64,000 bases of DNA from Linanthus parryae (taxonomy: Eukaryota > Streptophyta > Magnoliopsida > Ericales > Polemoniaceae): assembly GCA_023055425.1 (NCBI GenBank), contig JALGPY010000003.1, positions 16,613,001 to 16,677,000 on the forward strand, given 5' to 3'. The translations under genes and the position numbers were made by a program. Shown here piece after piece: positions 21,357 through 33,200 of the stretch. Position 1 is the first letter of the stretch. Each line of letters starts with the position of its first letter. The notes beneath the pieces were generated by a model that worked only from the letters and a program-made list of their open reading frames with translations, did not search any database and was not told the origin of the DNA.

Positions 21357-23124
21357 CTAGCTTTTAACCCGTGCGATGCACGGCGAAATTCAAATTGAAA
21401 ACAAAATTGATGTCACTTAAGCAGTTGATGTCTTATGCATTTCAAATGCTACATTCAAAAAAGATAAACCAAAAGTACTGAACAACATAATAAGTGAAAC
21501 TGAAAGAGAAATCGAAACTGTTTGCTAGAGACCAATCACATTGTAGGTAGTCCTGCATCACATATTCAAATTTGGATAAATTACTGGCAAATTTTTTTGT
21601 TGGTAGTTTACTGGCACATTTTGACTTCACTATGACTTCAATCTCTTTTCGCTTATGGGCAATCAAAATTAACATGTAATCAGTTATAGATTCCAATATT
21701 TCCTCAATTTGTAGGCAATAAATCATTTTTGTATCTTTTTTAAACAATCAATTTTATAAATGTCAACCATTTTCATACCTCTTTAATTTATCAGTTTCGA
21801 ATCAAGATTTGATTAACTCACCGATTTCAGTTTATTAAATAGTAATCTTGTATTTGAAGTCAATATTATTATAATACGTTTTTTACTTTTTTTACTTTGA
21901 GGCCCGGGACATAGTTCATCACACGCCATGAGTTGAGTTAAATCTAAGCTTCCATCATATGGATATGAAAAAGAAACAATCACTTAAAATAAATAATACA
22001 AGAAAGCCTACAACTTTTTTTAGATATTATCTATGAGAAAGGTACATACAATCGTGTTGAACTGTGTCCCTCAAAACAGAAGATTCCGTGTGATGAACAT
22101 CTTCACCTACACCACCAAAGAAACGATGCAAGCAACAACTAAACAACCCAGGAGAAAAGAAAATAATATTACAGACCAATCGAGCTTCTTAGTATTACCT
22201 ATATGGGGATGGCGAGTGACTCTCGCGCATGTGCATGCCTTCGACAGCGGCCATGAGAATTTCAAATATACAAAGCATCGATTTTGTCATGAATAATGCA
22301 CATAGACAAAGCATACTACTATAAATTATGAAGGAAAAACTCACCGGACATGCGGGTTTGTCTTTTCTCATCTAATTTTCTCTTGCTCGCCAAGCGAGCT
22401 AACCTACATTGTTTTCTCCGCTGCTCATTTTCGTCCATGACTGGGAGAAAAAAATAGAATGTAGTGGGGAAGAGAATTACTGGATAAAATGTAAACATCA
22501 AACAAAGATTGAAGGGAAGAACTCCAAACACCAAACACAATTTGTTTTACTCCAAAAAATAAAATCACGATTTCTTTCAAACTGTACGAATGAAAGAGTG
22601 ATACCACCATTATATCATTGAGATACGTAGCCATTTTGGAGAGGGAAATGTCTGGAATTCACCATCAAAACAGAAGATTCATTTTGCTACCTCTTTGGTA
22701 ACGTCACAATGAATGCCATATAATGGAGGTCATTTTATATGGCATGATTATTCCCTTTCAAATTCATGTGTATTTTGAAATTTTACCGTCCATTTTGGAG
22801 ACGAAAATTTATGAATTCAATAATAATTTCATCAACTAAACTTATGATTTCCTTCACCATATTAGGAAGTTTCCTTACGAACTAAACATTAAACGGGCTG
22901 AATTAAATTTACCCATTGGCGCCAGTTTTTTTTCATTTCAGTTCAAACTTTGCAGATTTTAAATTTAAAGGCGCCAAATTTTTCATTTATGGTTCAAACT
23001 CTGAAGATGTAATTTAAATTTAAATTTTGAAAAAATATTTTTACATTAATTAATTAATTGTATTTTCCACGTGGCATTTGCTCACGCAAAGTTTAAGAGA
23101 ACATTCTCAAATAGTATATATAGA
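21357..23124 (-). mobile_element. Non-autonomous Helitron, about 1.77 kb
   Basis: On the minus strand the 5' end is A/TCTATATATACTATTTGAG (TC at 23124-23123). The 3' end has a hairpin CCGTGC-ATC-GCACGG (21383-21369), eight bases, then CTAG and a host T at 21356. TC start, hairpin, CTRR end and insertion between A and T are the Helitron signature. No Rep or helicase is encoded. Short frames inside (21442-21747 and 22322-22438, minus) are unrecognised; the latter encodes a small Arg/Lys-rich peptide (MDENEQRRKQCRLARLASKR). A duplicated GGCGCCA segment lies near 22920-22985. Confidence 0.85.
21369..21383 (-). terminator. Helitron 3' hairpin
   Basis: Six-base arms CCGTGC/GCACGG with a three-base loop lie eight bases before the CTAG terminus. 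Confidence 0.85.
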
Positions 23125-23230
23125 TATATATACAATAAATATATTTATATATAATTGCTAAAATACACCTATTTTTCAAGGAATTTGGGGCCCTAATTTT
23201 TTGGGGGTCCTAAGTTGCCTCAACCGTCCA

Positions 23231-23997
23231 GTGGTAGGCATCTCTGGCACATAGAATTTTAAATATGCAATCAGTTGAGCAACGTTGTACCCTGACTGCT
23301 GAAATTTGCACGAAATCATATTTATGCGGGTACTAAGTTATAAGTTCGTTTGAGATTGTTCATTCATTAACGAATAGATTTTTTTTGGAGGAGATATTAA
23401 CAAAGAGAATTGAATAACAGCAATGCTTCTTTAAATAAATATTCCATTAATAACTTACGTGACGTGATGCATGGATTTTAGGATAATTGATGAAACTATG
23501 GTAATTAATATAGAGCCAATCAAAAAATACTTGTATTGTCAGGCAGGACAAGTACAATTTATAAGGGTTTGATGTTTTGAAACTGATATTTATTACGAAG
23601 AACAATTCAGCGACTAGTATGAGATTTACAGCCTTCTAGATTACGATAGCGCTATATGTGCCAGATTTTTGCTCTAGCCTTAGATCGGAGTTATGGTAAT
23701 TCGCATCTTAACATATTTTTCGCGCCAATTCTAGTTCAACAAATCCGAACACTATAACTATGACAGTTATATATTCACAAGGGTTTGAAAATATTTGATC
23801 AGCATTCAATACTTTTTATTAGATGAGTAAGAAAATGGAGAGGGTAAGTCAAGGAAGTAAAACTACAGGGACTAATTATGTAAGATACACCATTTACTCG
23901 AGTGTTACGACCACTCCAAAACAGTTCTCTTCTCATCCCGGATATGTTCAGATTAGTAAAAATGATATTGTGATGAATTAAAATGACATTTACATGT
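23231..23997. other. No gene seen
   Basis: A/T-rich DNA without recognisable domains or clear repeats. Confidence 0.6.
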
Positions 23998-24240
23998 AAT
24001 TATGATATAATGAGAATAAATGTTAATTCAGTAATAAATATTCATCATAATACAACATTTAAGCATCTTTGATTATCATAAATATGCCATTTATCATATT
24101 GTCATAATGTAATTGATAAATGCCACATTTATGACAATATGACAAATGCCATATTTATGACCATCAAATATGCTTAAATTTGAATTATGATGAAGCTTTA
24201 ATTACTAAATTAACAATTATTGTCATTATATCATAAATTT
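23998..24240. mobile_element. 240-bp hairpin MITE-like element
   Basis: A left arm of about 108 bp (to 24107) is the imperfect reverse complement of the right arm (from 24129), with about 20 bp between. Matching blocks include ATGATATAATGA, TTCATCATAAT, TTTAAGCAT, CATAAATATG and CATATTGTCATAA. There is no coding potential. The transcript would fold into one long, bulged hairpin. Confidence 0.8.
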
Positions 24241-24578
24241 TGATATGTCATAATTACAATTTCCGTATCATTTCTACTAAATTCTATATATCTTATCGAA
24301 AAGAAATTTGTATATATCTTTGTGTACAAATTAAAGACATCAATCGCATTATATATGCAAAACTAGGGATGGGAAATTCAAATTCATGTCATATATATAG
24401 CATAAGACTACTTGCGACTTTCCTTCAAAATAGAGGGATGTAACATTTGATGAATCACTCTTTTATGGATATTTCATTTAATTTTAATTTAATTTTTTTA
24501 ACCTTGTACGGTGCTTTATGGGATTAGTTGTCAAAATACTTAGGTCACATGTCTACGATAAAAGACATCAATATAACA
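24241..24578. other. No gene seen
   Basis: A/T-rich spacer between the hairpin element and the hAT element. Confidence 0.6.
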
Positions 24579-24701
24579 CCAGACATCAGTGGCGGAGCAA
24601 GGATTTTATCGAAGGGGGGCACAATTCGGCTAAAAGCGGAGCTAGTATTTGTACTGTTATATAACAGGTGAAAAGAAACTAAATATCTGTAAAGAAAACG
24701 T

Positions 24702-24772
24702 AGGCCTTCTGGTCCAGTTGGTAAAGCAGACTCTTACTATCTCTGGCCACGAGGGTTCGATTACCATCGGGT
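24702..24772 (+). other. tRNA-like segment in hAT element, forward
   Basis: TTCTGGTCCAGTTGGTAAAG resembles an A box and GAGGGTTCGATTACC a B box, with tRNA-like spacing. The stems are imperfect, so it is a relic and not a tRNA call. Confidence 0.5.
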
Positions 24773-24828
24773 ACATTTTAATTTTTTGTTTTTTAAGTTT
24801 ATGTGGAAAAAAATACTACATTGCGCAT

Positions 24829-24895
24829 GGGGAGAATCGAACACCCGACAAAACAGTTATAAGCCGTGTGTTTTACCAACTATGACAGATACGCT
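24829..24895 (-). other. tRNA-like segment in hAT element, reverse
   Basis: On the minus strand, TGTCATAGTTGGTAAAAC (A-box-like) is followed by GGGTGTTCGATTCTCC (B-box-like). It faces the segment at 24702-24772. Confidence 0.5.
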
Positions 24896-24989
24896 TCAGT
24901 GAAGTAGGGGGGCACAATACTATTTGTACCGCATAAAAGTTAATTTTTTTAAAAAAAATTAAGGGATATCTAGTCTTTTCGGAAAATTT

Positions 24990-24990
24990 T

Positions 24991-25061
<71 letters not shown>
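24990..25061. repeat. Poly-G / poly-C hairpin
   Basis: About 28 G, then CACGTG, then a run of about 36 C broken once near its end. The two runs are mutually complementary around the palindromic CACGTG. Exact run lengths are uncertain because such tracts are hard to sequence. Confidence 0.85.
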
Positions 25062-25062
<1 letters not shown>

Positions 25063-25092
25063 CCCCTACATGGCTCCGCCCCTGCCAGACAT

Positions 25093-25589
25093 GGGGTGGC
25101 ATAAAATCCACGACTAACACAGAAAATGAGTCCTTGGTGGGTAGCCTTCATTTTGATATGCATTTGGGTTAAGGTGGAACATTACATTTCTCGTTCGGAG
25201 AACATAAACTATTTCATTTTGAATAGACGTTTATTGTTCTTTGTTTTCAATTTTATTCTCATCCAAACACCATGGGAGTTCCCTTCCAGGATAAAGGAGA
25301 AGAAAAGAAATCCCCCAAGGTTTTTTTAATGTACTTTTGTTTATTAGCTAACTACAAGAAAAACTACGATTGTGATATCATAAATTCTCATTTGTGCAGT
25401 CTCACCCTTTTTCTACGTGAGCATCTTTAATAATTTATTCTTAAACTACATGATCTTGGTACTAAGAGAAATTATGATGAAATGTTAAATGTAATCTCAA
25501 GGAAAATATTTGAAAAGGTTGTGGAAAATTACTTGCACAATAGCAATGTTATTTATTTTTTATACATCTTCTTCGATTTATGAATCTAG
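25093..25589. other. No gene seen
   Basis: Only short unrecognised frames; A/T-rich. Confidence 0.6.
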
Positions 25590-26360
25590 TAGTTTGGAAA
25601 TGACTGATAGAGAGTTTAGAATGGGTTTGAGGCTTATTGCAATGGTTTTTGTAATAAGCTTATAGACAGTGTTACCGGGCAATAGGACTGAAGTTAGAGA
25701 CATATCTATGCTTTGTGGTTATTGAAATGAGGCAAATCAAGGAATGGTTAAGATCAGTAGGCAAAGACCTAGCAGAGAACACATGGCTAACCAACATTTG
25801 GGTGTGGCTTAAATAGTGTCTCACTTTTTTTTGGAGTAAATAGTGGGTGAAAGCTATCAGGAGCTGGAACCTTTCTGGGTTTGAAGGTTCAAAGTACCCT
25901 TTTCACTTGAGTCAAGTTAGGGATACATCACAAGAGGAGATATTGTGAGGGAAGTTCACACTAAGGGCCCTTTCGGAGTGGAGTTTTTATCAAGGTTAAG
26001 CTGCAATACTTCAACTTTCATCAAACCCTGATTGAGATTACCATGAGTTGAATTACTTCCTCCTCCATGGCCGTCTTGGTGAACGGAAATGCAACTCCTT
26101 GTTTCAATCCTTCCAAAGAAATCAGACAGGGGGTACAATCTCCTCCTACATTTTATTTATATGCATCGAATGAATGTTCCTCAAAATTCGACAATGCTGT
26201 GACAAATCATGGAAGCCAACTAAACCATCTCAAAGGGGCATTAAGATCGATCTCATACATGTTCTTTGTAGATGACCTCATCCTGTTTGAAAAACCCTCA
26301 ATAGGTAGATGTTCCATCATCACGAGCATCATTCCGGACTCCAAGACTGGCAAACAGTGA
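25590..26360 (+). pseudogene. LINE reverse transcriptase fragment
   Basis: The clearest part is 26067-26336. It shows VLVNGNATPCFNPSKEIRQG, matching the LINE motif before RT domain 4, and MFFVDDLILF, the FADD catalytic box with Ala to Val. Upstream, 25610-26060 reads as broken RT-like sequence. Regions on both sides of these motifs are missing or shifted. It is an old L1-type relic on the plus strand. Confidence 0.75.
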
Positions 26361-29343
26361 ATATGCATAGGTACAGGGCCGGCCCATCTGCTAGTCAGAT
26401 TAGTTGTTTGCCTAGAGCCCCCATTCTAAGGGGGGCCATAATATCCTTGTAGCATGGGTAATATAGTAATATAATAATACATAGTTTAATGCAGAAAATG
26501 TAGATAAAATTTGGTAAGAATACTATCTGATTTGGAAGATAAGTTTTCCTAAGAATATTAACTGATTTGGATCGTGATCATAATCAACAATTTGTCCTAA
26601 TGTATAGCCTTTAACTTTGGAAAATTTCATCTCTTGTTTACTACTGGTCAATACTAATGTGTATACGCTTAATTTTCAACCATCTTTTTACAACTTGTCT
26701 TAAATTTTAGCCTTTCACTTTGGAAGATTTTAGCTTTATTTACAAACATTCAATAACTAACGTATATTTTCCTCAAAAATAAATAAATAAATAACAACGT
26801 AAATGCTTCTTTTTGCTTCCTCTAATGACTATAGGCTGCTGGCTGCGAGTTTACCCAATTTCAGTTACAACATTGCCACAAGCACGCCAATACAGTTTCT
26901 CACAAGTTCGGTGGGAAGGCAACCATCAACCTGATCTCTGTTGGTGCTTATGGTAGTAGTATTATTATTGTTCTTCTATTTCTCTTTGAACAATCCCAAG
27001 TGTTTTGGCTCCATGACTCTCCGACGTTGGATGGAATTTAAGTCTGATTTTAACAGAGAGGGTCCGCCTAGACTTATTGCGTTGGAGGCTTTTCTTTAGT
27101 TTATGTTAAAAATATTGGAAAGAGAACTTATCTTTTCACGGAGTTAGCTTTATCAATTTTTAGAATTCAGATGGGCTTTTTGTTTGCAACATAGATATCA
27201 CATTGCTCACGAGGACGATAAGGGGCTAACATAGTTCATTGAGTGTCCCGGACTGGCAAAGTAATTGCTCTGTCTGATATTTGTTGTTGTTACACTTCAA
27301 AATTAGAAAATGTTATCCAGACCAGTGTTACCACAATTCACTCATATACCCCCGCGAATTGCGAATTGGATCGCGCGTTCCAAAACGTGGATCACCAGCG
27401 ATCCAGATCGCTTAATTTGGCGATCCCAGTTTTGTTCACTACTTTCACCTGAAGTATCTATGTAGAAGGAACAATTGAATTTGGAAATGTTAAGTTACAT
27501 CTATTTTTAGAGTATAGACTTTTAAATATTGTATAAATTGAGCAGTTTTATTCGTCATGATTTTTGGAAAATGGTAAAATCTTATAAAGGTATCCAAAGA
27601 AGCTTACCCTTGGCGTACCGAATTCGATAGGGTATGGCGTTCCGCAATCCCGTTCCCGTTCCACGAACCGGAACGATCCGCGTTCCCGATAACTTATATC
27701 CAGACACCTAAATTTCAACTTCAAGACTCTGTCACTACTGACATAAGAAGTTTTTTTTAGAATATTTAACACAAGAAGATTTATTAGTGAAAGTTCTAAT
27801 TTAACAAAATATTTAATATGTCTTTGTTTGCATATTTTTTTAATTGAATTATTTCATATTATATACAAGGCCAAATGCACAAAAATAAAAATGCTACAAT
27901 ATACTCTGCATTAGAAAGTCATCTTACTTACTCCTACGTTCAGGTGAGTTGCGCAGATTCATGACAGAATAAGCTAAACTAATAAAATAGATTTCATAGC
28001 AATCGCATAAGAAACACATGAATAAGTTGTAACAGATGACGTAATTCGTAACACATGCCCGTACCTTTGCAGAGGGAGGCTGAAAGGAGACATGTCGCGA
28101 ACATCCATCTAGCTTTGTTGTAATTTGAATCAATGCTATGAAATTGCAAAACAAAATACAAAAATCTGTGTAAATAAACTTATAAATTAACAAGCTTCAT
28201 TGACATAAGAAATATTTTACTTTGACATCCATAAACAACAAATGTATTAGTGTAAAATGAACATTGCATTTTCAAGTTAAAATATGCAGTGCAGATAATA
28301 ATCTCAATAAACATGTCATAAAACAGGGATGGACCCATTGGATCACCTTTAATCTATATTTGCATATGTGAGAGGGATGCTTACATATGCAAAGTTGCAG
28401 AATCGAATTGGCTCATATAAGATATATACATGTATCCGATCTGATCAATTTAAGATATACATCTCAAGGTCAAGTCGTGTCAGGATCAGCTACAAAATGA
28501 AAAAAATTCCTTTCTCTAAGAATCATAGCTTACAAAGGTAAACACAAGTAACTTGGATTAAAATGCAAATCAACTATGACAAAAGAAAAGAAACATGTGG
28601 GCATCCCAAACTTACTGATAAAAACCAAGTGTAATCTAGATCTGACCCGATCCATTTTAGATCACATTTCCTGAATTGCTTTTCGTTTCTTCTCCACTAT
28701 AAATACATAATCATAACTAATTCCGATTCTAAATGAATCAAAACTAGCAACTCTTTTGGTTCATAACTACAGATTGGATCAAGTTGAACTCATACACACA
28801 CACTTACCGTGGTAAATCAACTAATACTCAGAAATAAAATGATGAGTATATCTACTATCACATTTAACAAGAAACATGGGAATCTATAGCTTGATATACA
28901 TTCAAATCATAAATAACAACATAAAAGTTGATTCAAAAATTGTACAATTTCAAAAGGTAACACTTACAGATCTCATAACTTGAGAAACGACTTCAATTAT
29001 TTCCAAACATGTATGATCAGATAAGTGCATCGCAAGGATAAATGTTCGTTTGGGACAAGTGCGGCGGAATGCAGGAGACGACTGACATACAGGCGAAACC
29101 TAATTTATTTATATAATAGTTTAAGAACGTGTGGTCAAAAAGTCATCTCTGACCCGACAAAAAAAGCCCAAGTGGACGATCTCCTGGCCCACAATGCTTA
29201 AAAATCCCAAGCCATAAAAACCTAAAAAAGTCCAAGGGCAATGCACAGGAGAAGGGCCAACAACCCTTGTCGATGGAGACGACCTCTAGAAAACCTATAG
29301 GGGCCGGCCGTGTTGTCGAAGCTCTTGTAGGGTCATGTGAACA
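26361..29343. other. No gene seen; scraps of repeats
   Basis: At 26372 CAGGGCCGGCCC looks like a hAT end without a visible partner. Short GC-rich scraps lie at 27350-27430 and 27610-27690. The rest is A/T-rich without domains. The short GGGGCCGGCCG near 29302 is unexplained. Confidence 0.5.
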
Positions 29344-29549
29344 TGTTGCCATTAAGTTCCACTGTTAATGATTAACTATGTGTGGTTGGGTCCTTATGTA
29401 ACAACCAAAGGTTGTAACTACCTTGTAACGACCTTTCCATTTGTTGTATTTAACTCCAACAGAGCTCAAGCTTGAGTGCAGTGGTTTGTTATGAAAACAT
29501 TCATCTCTCTCTCAATCTTTCTCGATCTTTCTGTAAATTAGTTACTTCA
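29344..29549 (+). mobile_element. Short copia-type LTR, 206 bp
   Basis: TGTTGCC at 29344 to CTTCA at 29549, followed two bases later by the primer site TGGTATCAGAG (29552-29562), is the layout of a 5' Ty1/copia LTR. Leader-like sequence follows to 29711, where the Tork-like element interrupts it. The rest of the older element is not recognisable beyond 34712, so it is truncated or decayed. Confidence 0.6.
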
Positions 29550-29551
29550 TA

Positions 29552-29562
29552 TGGTATCAGAG
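29552..29562 (+). other. Primer binding site of the older copia element
   Basis: TGGTATCAGAG, the initiator Met-tRNA type, lies two bases after the LTR end. Confidence 0.7.
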
Positions 29563-29706
29563 TGAATGAAGTCGATAGCTTCTTCATCTTGATATGTTCG
29601 AGGATAGTATTCATACTCGTGGTGTCAAGCTAGAGAAACATGCAATCCATCTAACATGTTTGTCTCTAAAAACTCTACGTAATGCTAGTACAACTCTGGT
29701 GCCAAG

Positions 29707-29711
29707 ATGCA
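29707..29711. repeat. Target-site duplication ATGCA, left copy
   Basis: It matches 34707-34711 on the other side of the Tork-like element. Confidence 0.85.
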
Positions 29712-30195
29712 TGTTATAACCTACCTCACAAACAATGAAAGGAAAACACAAATCAAGCAAGGACGCAAGATTTAACGTGGTTCGCTAGCACGATCGTGCT
29801 AACTACGTCCACAGCGAAGAACGACCTTTATTTATGAAGAAGAACGATTACAAACGATTGCATACTGGTCTAAGAACCATAAAGGTCCTTTTATAGCGCC
29901 CCGGACCGCCCAAAACCGACCTAAAGTAATGAGGAAACAACCTAGAACAATCCAGTCCTGACACAGGTGTGGGACTTGTGCTGCAGATCGTGCGACCTCA
30001 TTAACACCCGGACACAGGCCGTGCGACCTTTGCCAGAGTTCGTGCAACCTCATTTTCCCCCGACATGTTGCAACTTTATTTCCTTCTTATCCTTTAGCTC
30101 TCCTTGGTCTTTAGTTGTTACTCTTTGATGATTTTTTACTTCAAGGCACAAATTCAATAAATCTCAACCTTGACTTGAGTTTTCCGCCAACAACA
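29712..30195 (-). repeat. Tork-like 3' LTR with palindromes
   Basis: The inner end is fixed by the purine tract AGAAGGGGAGCAG (minus strand, 30197-30209). It contains AGATCGTGCGACCT (29985-29998), AGGCCGTGCGACCT (30016-30029) and AGTTCGTGCAACCT (30037-30050). Confidence 0.8.
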
Positions 30196-30299
30196 ACTGC
30201 TCCCCTTCTCGTAAACAAAGCTTTCCTTCTCCGCACCTAATGTCTCTCGTCACAAAGAGTCGCAGGACTCCAACAGGGTCCCACATTTCCCGGAAGGCC

Positions 30300-33200
30300 T
30301 CACTGGCTCAAGATGTTGAGAAACTCCATACAATGCTGGAACTTGCTCTCCGAAACTGGCTTCGTGAACATATCTGCGGGATTGTCATCTCTCCCAACCT
30401 TCTTTACCTTGATCCTGCTCTCCTTTCTCAGAAAATGATCTCTGACGTCGATATACTTTTTTCTTTCATGATGAACTTGATCTTTTGTGAAGCAAAAAAG
30501 CACTGAAGCTATAACAATAGATTATTGCTTGATCTTGAAGTAGGCATGGATCATTGACCATTCATTTAAGCCATATTTCCCCATTTCCCGCTTCTATTAA
30601 TGCCATGTACTCTGCTTCCATGGAAGACAAAGTCACCGTCGGCTGTAGCGTAGCCTTCCAGCTCAAAGCAGAACCTCCTAGAGCAAACACATATCCAGTC
30701 ATTGAATTCCTGCTATCAACAGCACCTGCATAGTCCGAATCCAAGATCCCAACAACCAAGATGTTTTCATTAGCCCCCTAACATAGGCAAATGACTGACG
30801 TGTCCTTAAGGTACCTGAATATGCGCTTCACCCCCTGCCAGTGATCCTTACTCGGTTGAGCCATAAAACGACTTGCCACACTAACAGCAAATGCTATGTC
30901 TGGTCGAGTGCAGACCATAGCATACATGAGGCTTCCAACTGCGCTAACATATGAACATTGGGCATGTATTCCTATTCATCCTCAGTCTGAACGGTGTACA
31001 TTCCTATTTGTTGTTTTTCGCCATAGGAGTACCCATAGCTTTAGCTGATAACATTTTGAATCTGCTCAAGATCTTCATGATGTATCCCTGTTGTGATAGG
31101 AAAAACTTCTTCTTCTTCTTCCTATCTCTATAAATCTCAACTCCTAGAATTTTCCGAGCAGCACCAAGGTCTTTCTTCTCGAATTCCGCGTTCAGAGATC
31201 TCTTTAAAGTTTGAATGACCTCCATATTCTGAGTTGTACTTAGAATATCATCTACATACAGAACTAGGTATATACGTGACTCACCTCGCCAAAGCTTGTG
31301 ATACATGCAGCAATCATAATTGCAGTTCTGGTAACCAATATTCAACATGAAGTTGTCAAACCTCTTGGACTATTGCCTTAGAGACTACTTAAGTCCATAG
31401 AGAGATATTTTCAACTTGCACACATGGTCTTCTTTTCCTGGAACTTCGGATCCATATGGTTGGCTCATGTATATCTCTTCCTCCAACTCATCATGTATGA
31501 GAGTTGTTTACACTTCTAGCTGCTCAAGTTCTAAGTCCTGGTGTGCGACGAGTGCTAGTAGAACCCTGATTGAAGTATGTCTGACTATCGGTGAGAAGAT
31601 CCCGTTGTAGTCAACCTGACTAAACCCTTTTGGAACCAACATTTCCTTATACTTGAAGCCCTCTCTAGCTGTAGTTCCTTCCTTTCTTCTGAAAACCCAT
31701 TTGCTAGTGACTATCTTCCTTTCCGCTTGCAATTTTACAAGCTCCAAGTCGAGTTCTTGCTAAGAGACTCAATCTCTTCTCCCATTGCGACAATCCATTG
31801 TGCTAACTCAGAACTAGAAATCGCAGCCTTATAGGTGGACGACTCATCCTCCCTCTATTCGACTAACTGCAATGCATATCCCACCATACTATCATCTATG
31901 TACCTTGCTGGAGGATTTGTGACTCTCCTTGGTCTTCCTTCTTAAATACTTACATGTATAGGTTCCTCTGGTAGCCATGCATTCTCATCAGACTCTTCTG
32001 CTTCTTCCTCTTATGTTTCCAGCGGCGAAGGTGGCAATTCGGGCTCATTAGGATCATTAGGACCGGTTGCCTCCACCATCTTCTTTGTAGCTCCAACCTC
32101 TATTTATGCGGAACTTGAATTTAGCATTGAACTCTCATCAAAGACTACAATTCTGCTAAGTATAATCTTGTTGTTCGTCCAAATCTTATATCCCTTCACG
32201 CATGTTTGATAGCCCATGGAAACTCCATTCTTCGCCCTTGGTTCTAGCTTGCCATCATACAAATGATAATAGGCAAAGCAACCAAAGAACATTAGATCCG
32301 AGTAATATGCTGCCTTTTCGGGCCATACCTTAATAAGAATCTGGCACCCTACGCCTGTGTGCGAGCTCCGATTTACGAGATAACAAGCCATAGAAACTGC
32401 CTCTCCCCAGAAACCTCTTGTAAAATTTGCAGTCGAAAGAATCCAGCGTACATTTCCTAAAAGTGTCTGATTCATTTTTTCGGCTACACCATTCTGTTGT
32501 GGTGTGTTTCAAACGCTGTGATGGCGAGCAATTCCCTAACCCTTGCTGTCCCTTCACCTTCAAGTCGTTGTCCGTGCGCAACATCTTCACCTTCTTTCAC
32601 ACCTGATTTTTTACTAAGGTCTTTCACTCCTTGATATTTGAGACGGCTTCAATTTTATGCTCATCACGAATATCCAAGTCATCCTTGAGTAATCGTCTCG
32701 TCAATGATGCTTATAAAACGCATGTACCCGCCTATCGCCTCAACAAAAGATGGACCCCGACAATTCGAATGAATATAATCCAAAGTGTCTTCCGTTCTAT
32801 GAATTGTCTTTGAGAACTTGCTACATTGTACCTTTTCGTGCATGCAGTGCTCACAAAACCCAGGCTCTTTGGCGTGTGCCTAGTGAGATAGCCTTTCTTG
32901 TGAAGTTCATGCATTCCACGTTCACTAATATGACCGAGCCTCATATGCCATAGCTTGGTTTGATCAGCTTCTTTAATCTCGGCCGAGACAACTCCGACGG
33001 AACCTGGATCGTTGAACCTTGTAGCACGTACAAAGTTCCACTCTTGACTTCTTTGAGAATCACCTTAGAACCCTTGCATACTTGTAGATCTCCACATTCA
33101 CCTTTGAAACTATAACCCTTAGCGTCACGAAGACTCAAGGAGATTAGATTCTTCTTGATAAGTGGTACATGCCTTCCTTGCTCTACCGTGCATAACTTCT

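Larger units (their letters stand above)
21003..23230. mobile_element. Degenerate hAT-like element hosting a Helitron
   Basis: The left end CAGGGCCATGTCC with GGGGGCCTAAGG close by, and right-side segments TTTGGGGCCCTAA and GGGGGTCCTAAG, resemble the ends of common plant hAT relics. I do not see a clean 8-bp duplication, so the borders are approximate. Its middle is the Helitron at 21357-23124. Confidence 0.4.
24587..25084. mobile_element. Non-autonomous hAT element with 8-bp target duplication
   Basis: Ends CAGTGGCGGAGC at 24587 and GCTCCGCCCCTG at 25084 are inverted repeats. They are flanked by CCAGACAT at 24579-24586 and 25085-25092, a perfect 8-bp duplication typical of hAT. It is 498 bp without transposase. 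It carries two tRNA-like segments in opposite orientation and a long G tract facing a long C tract. Confidence 0.92.

Noticed and set aside
24873..25163. Poly-Gly/poly-Pro protein
   Set aside because: Translation of the G/C tracts in the hAT element.
26372..26420. Complete hAT element starting CAGGGCCGGCCC
   Set aside because: No matching right end or duplication was found.
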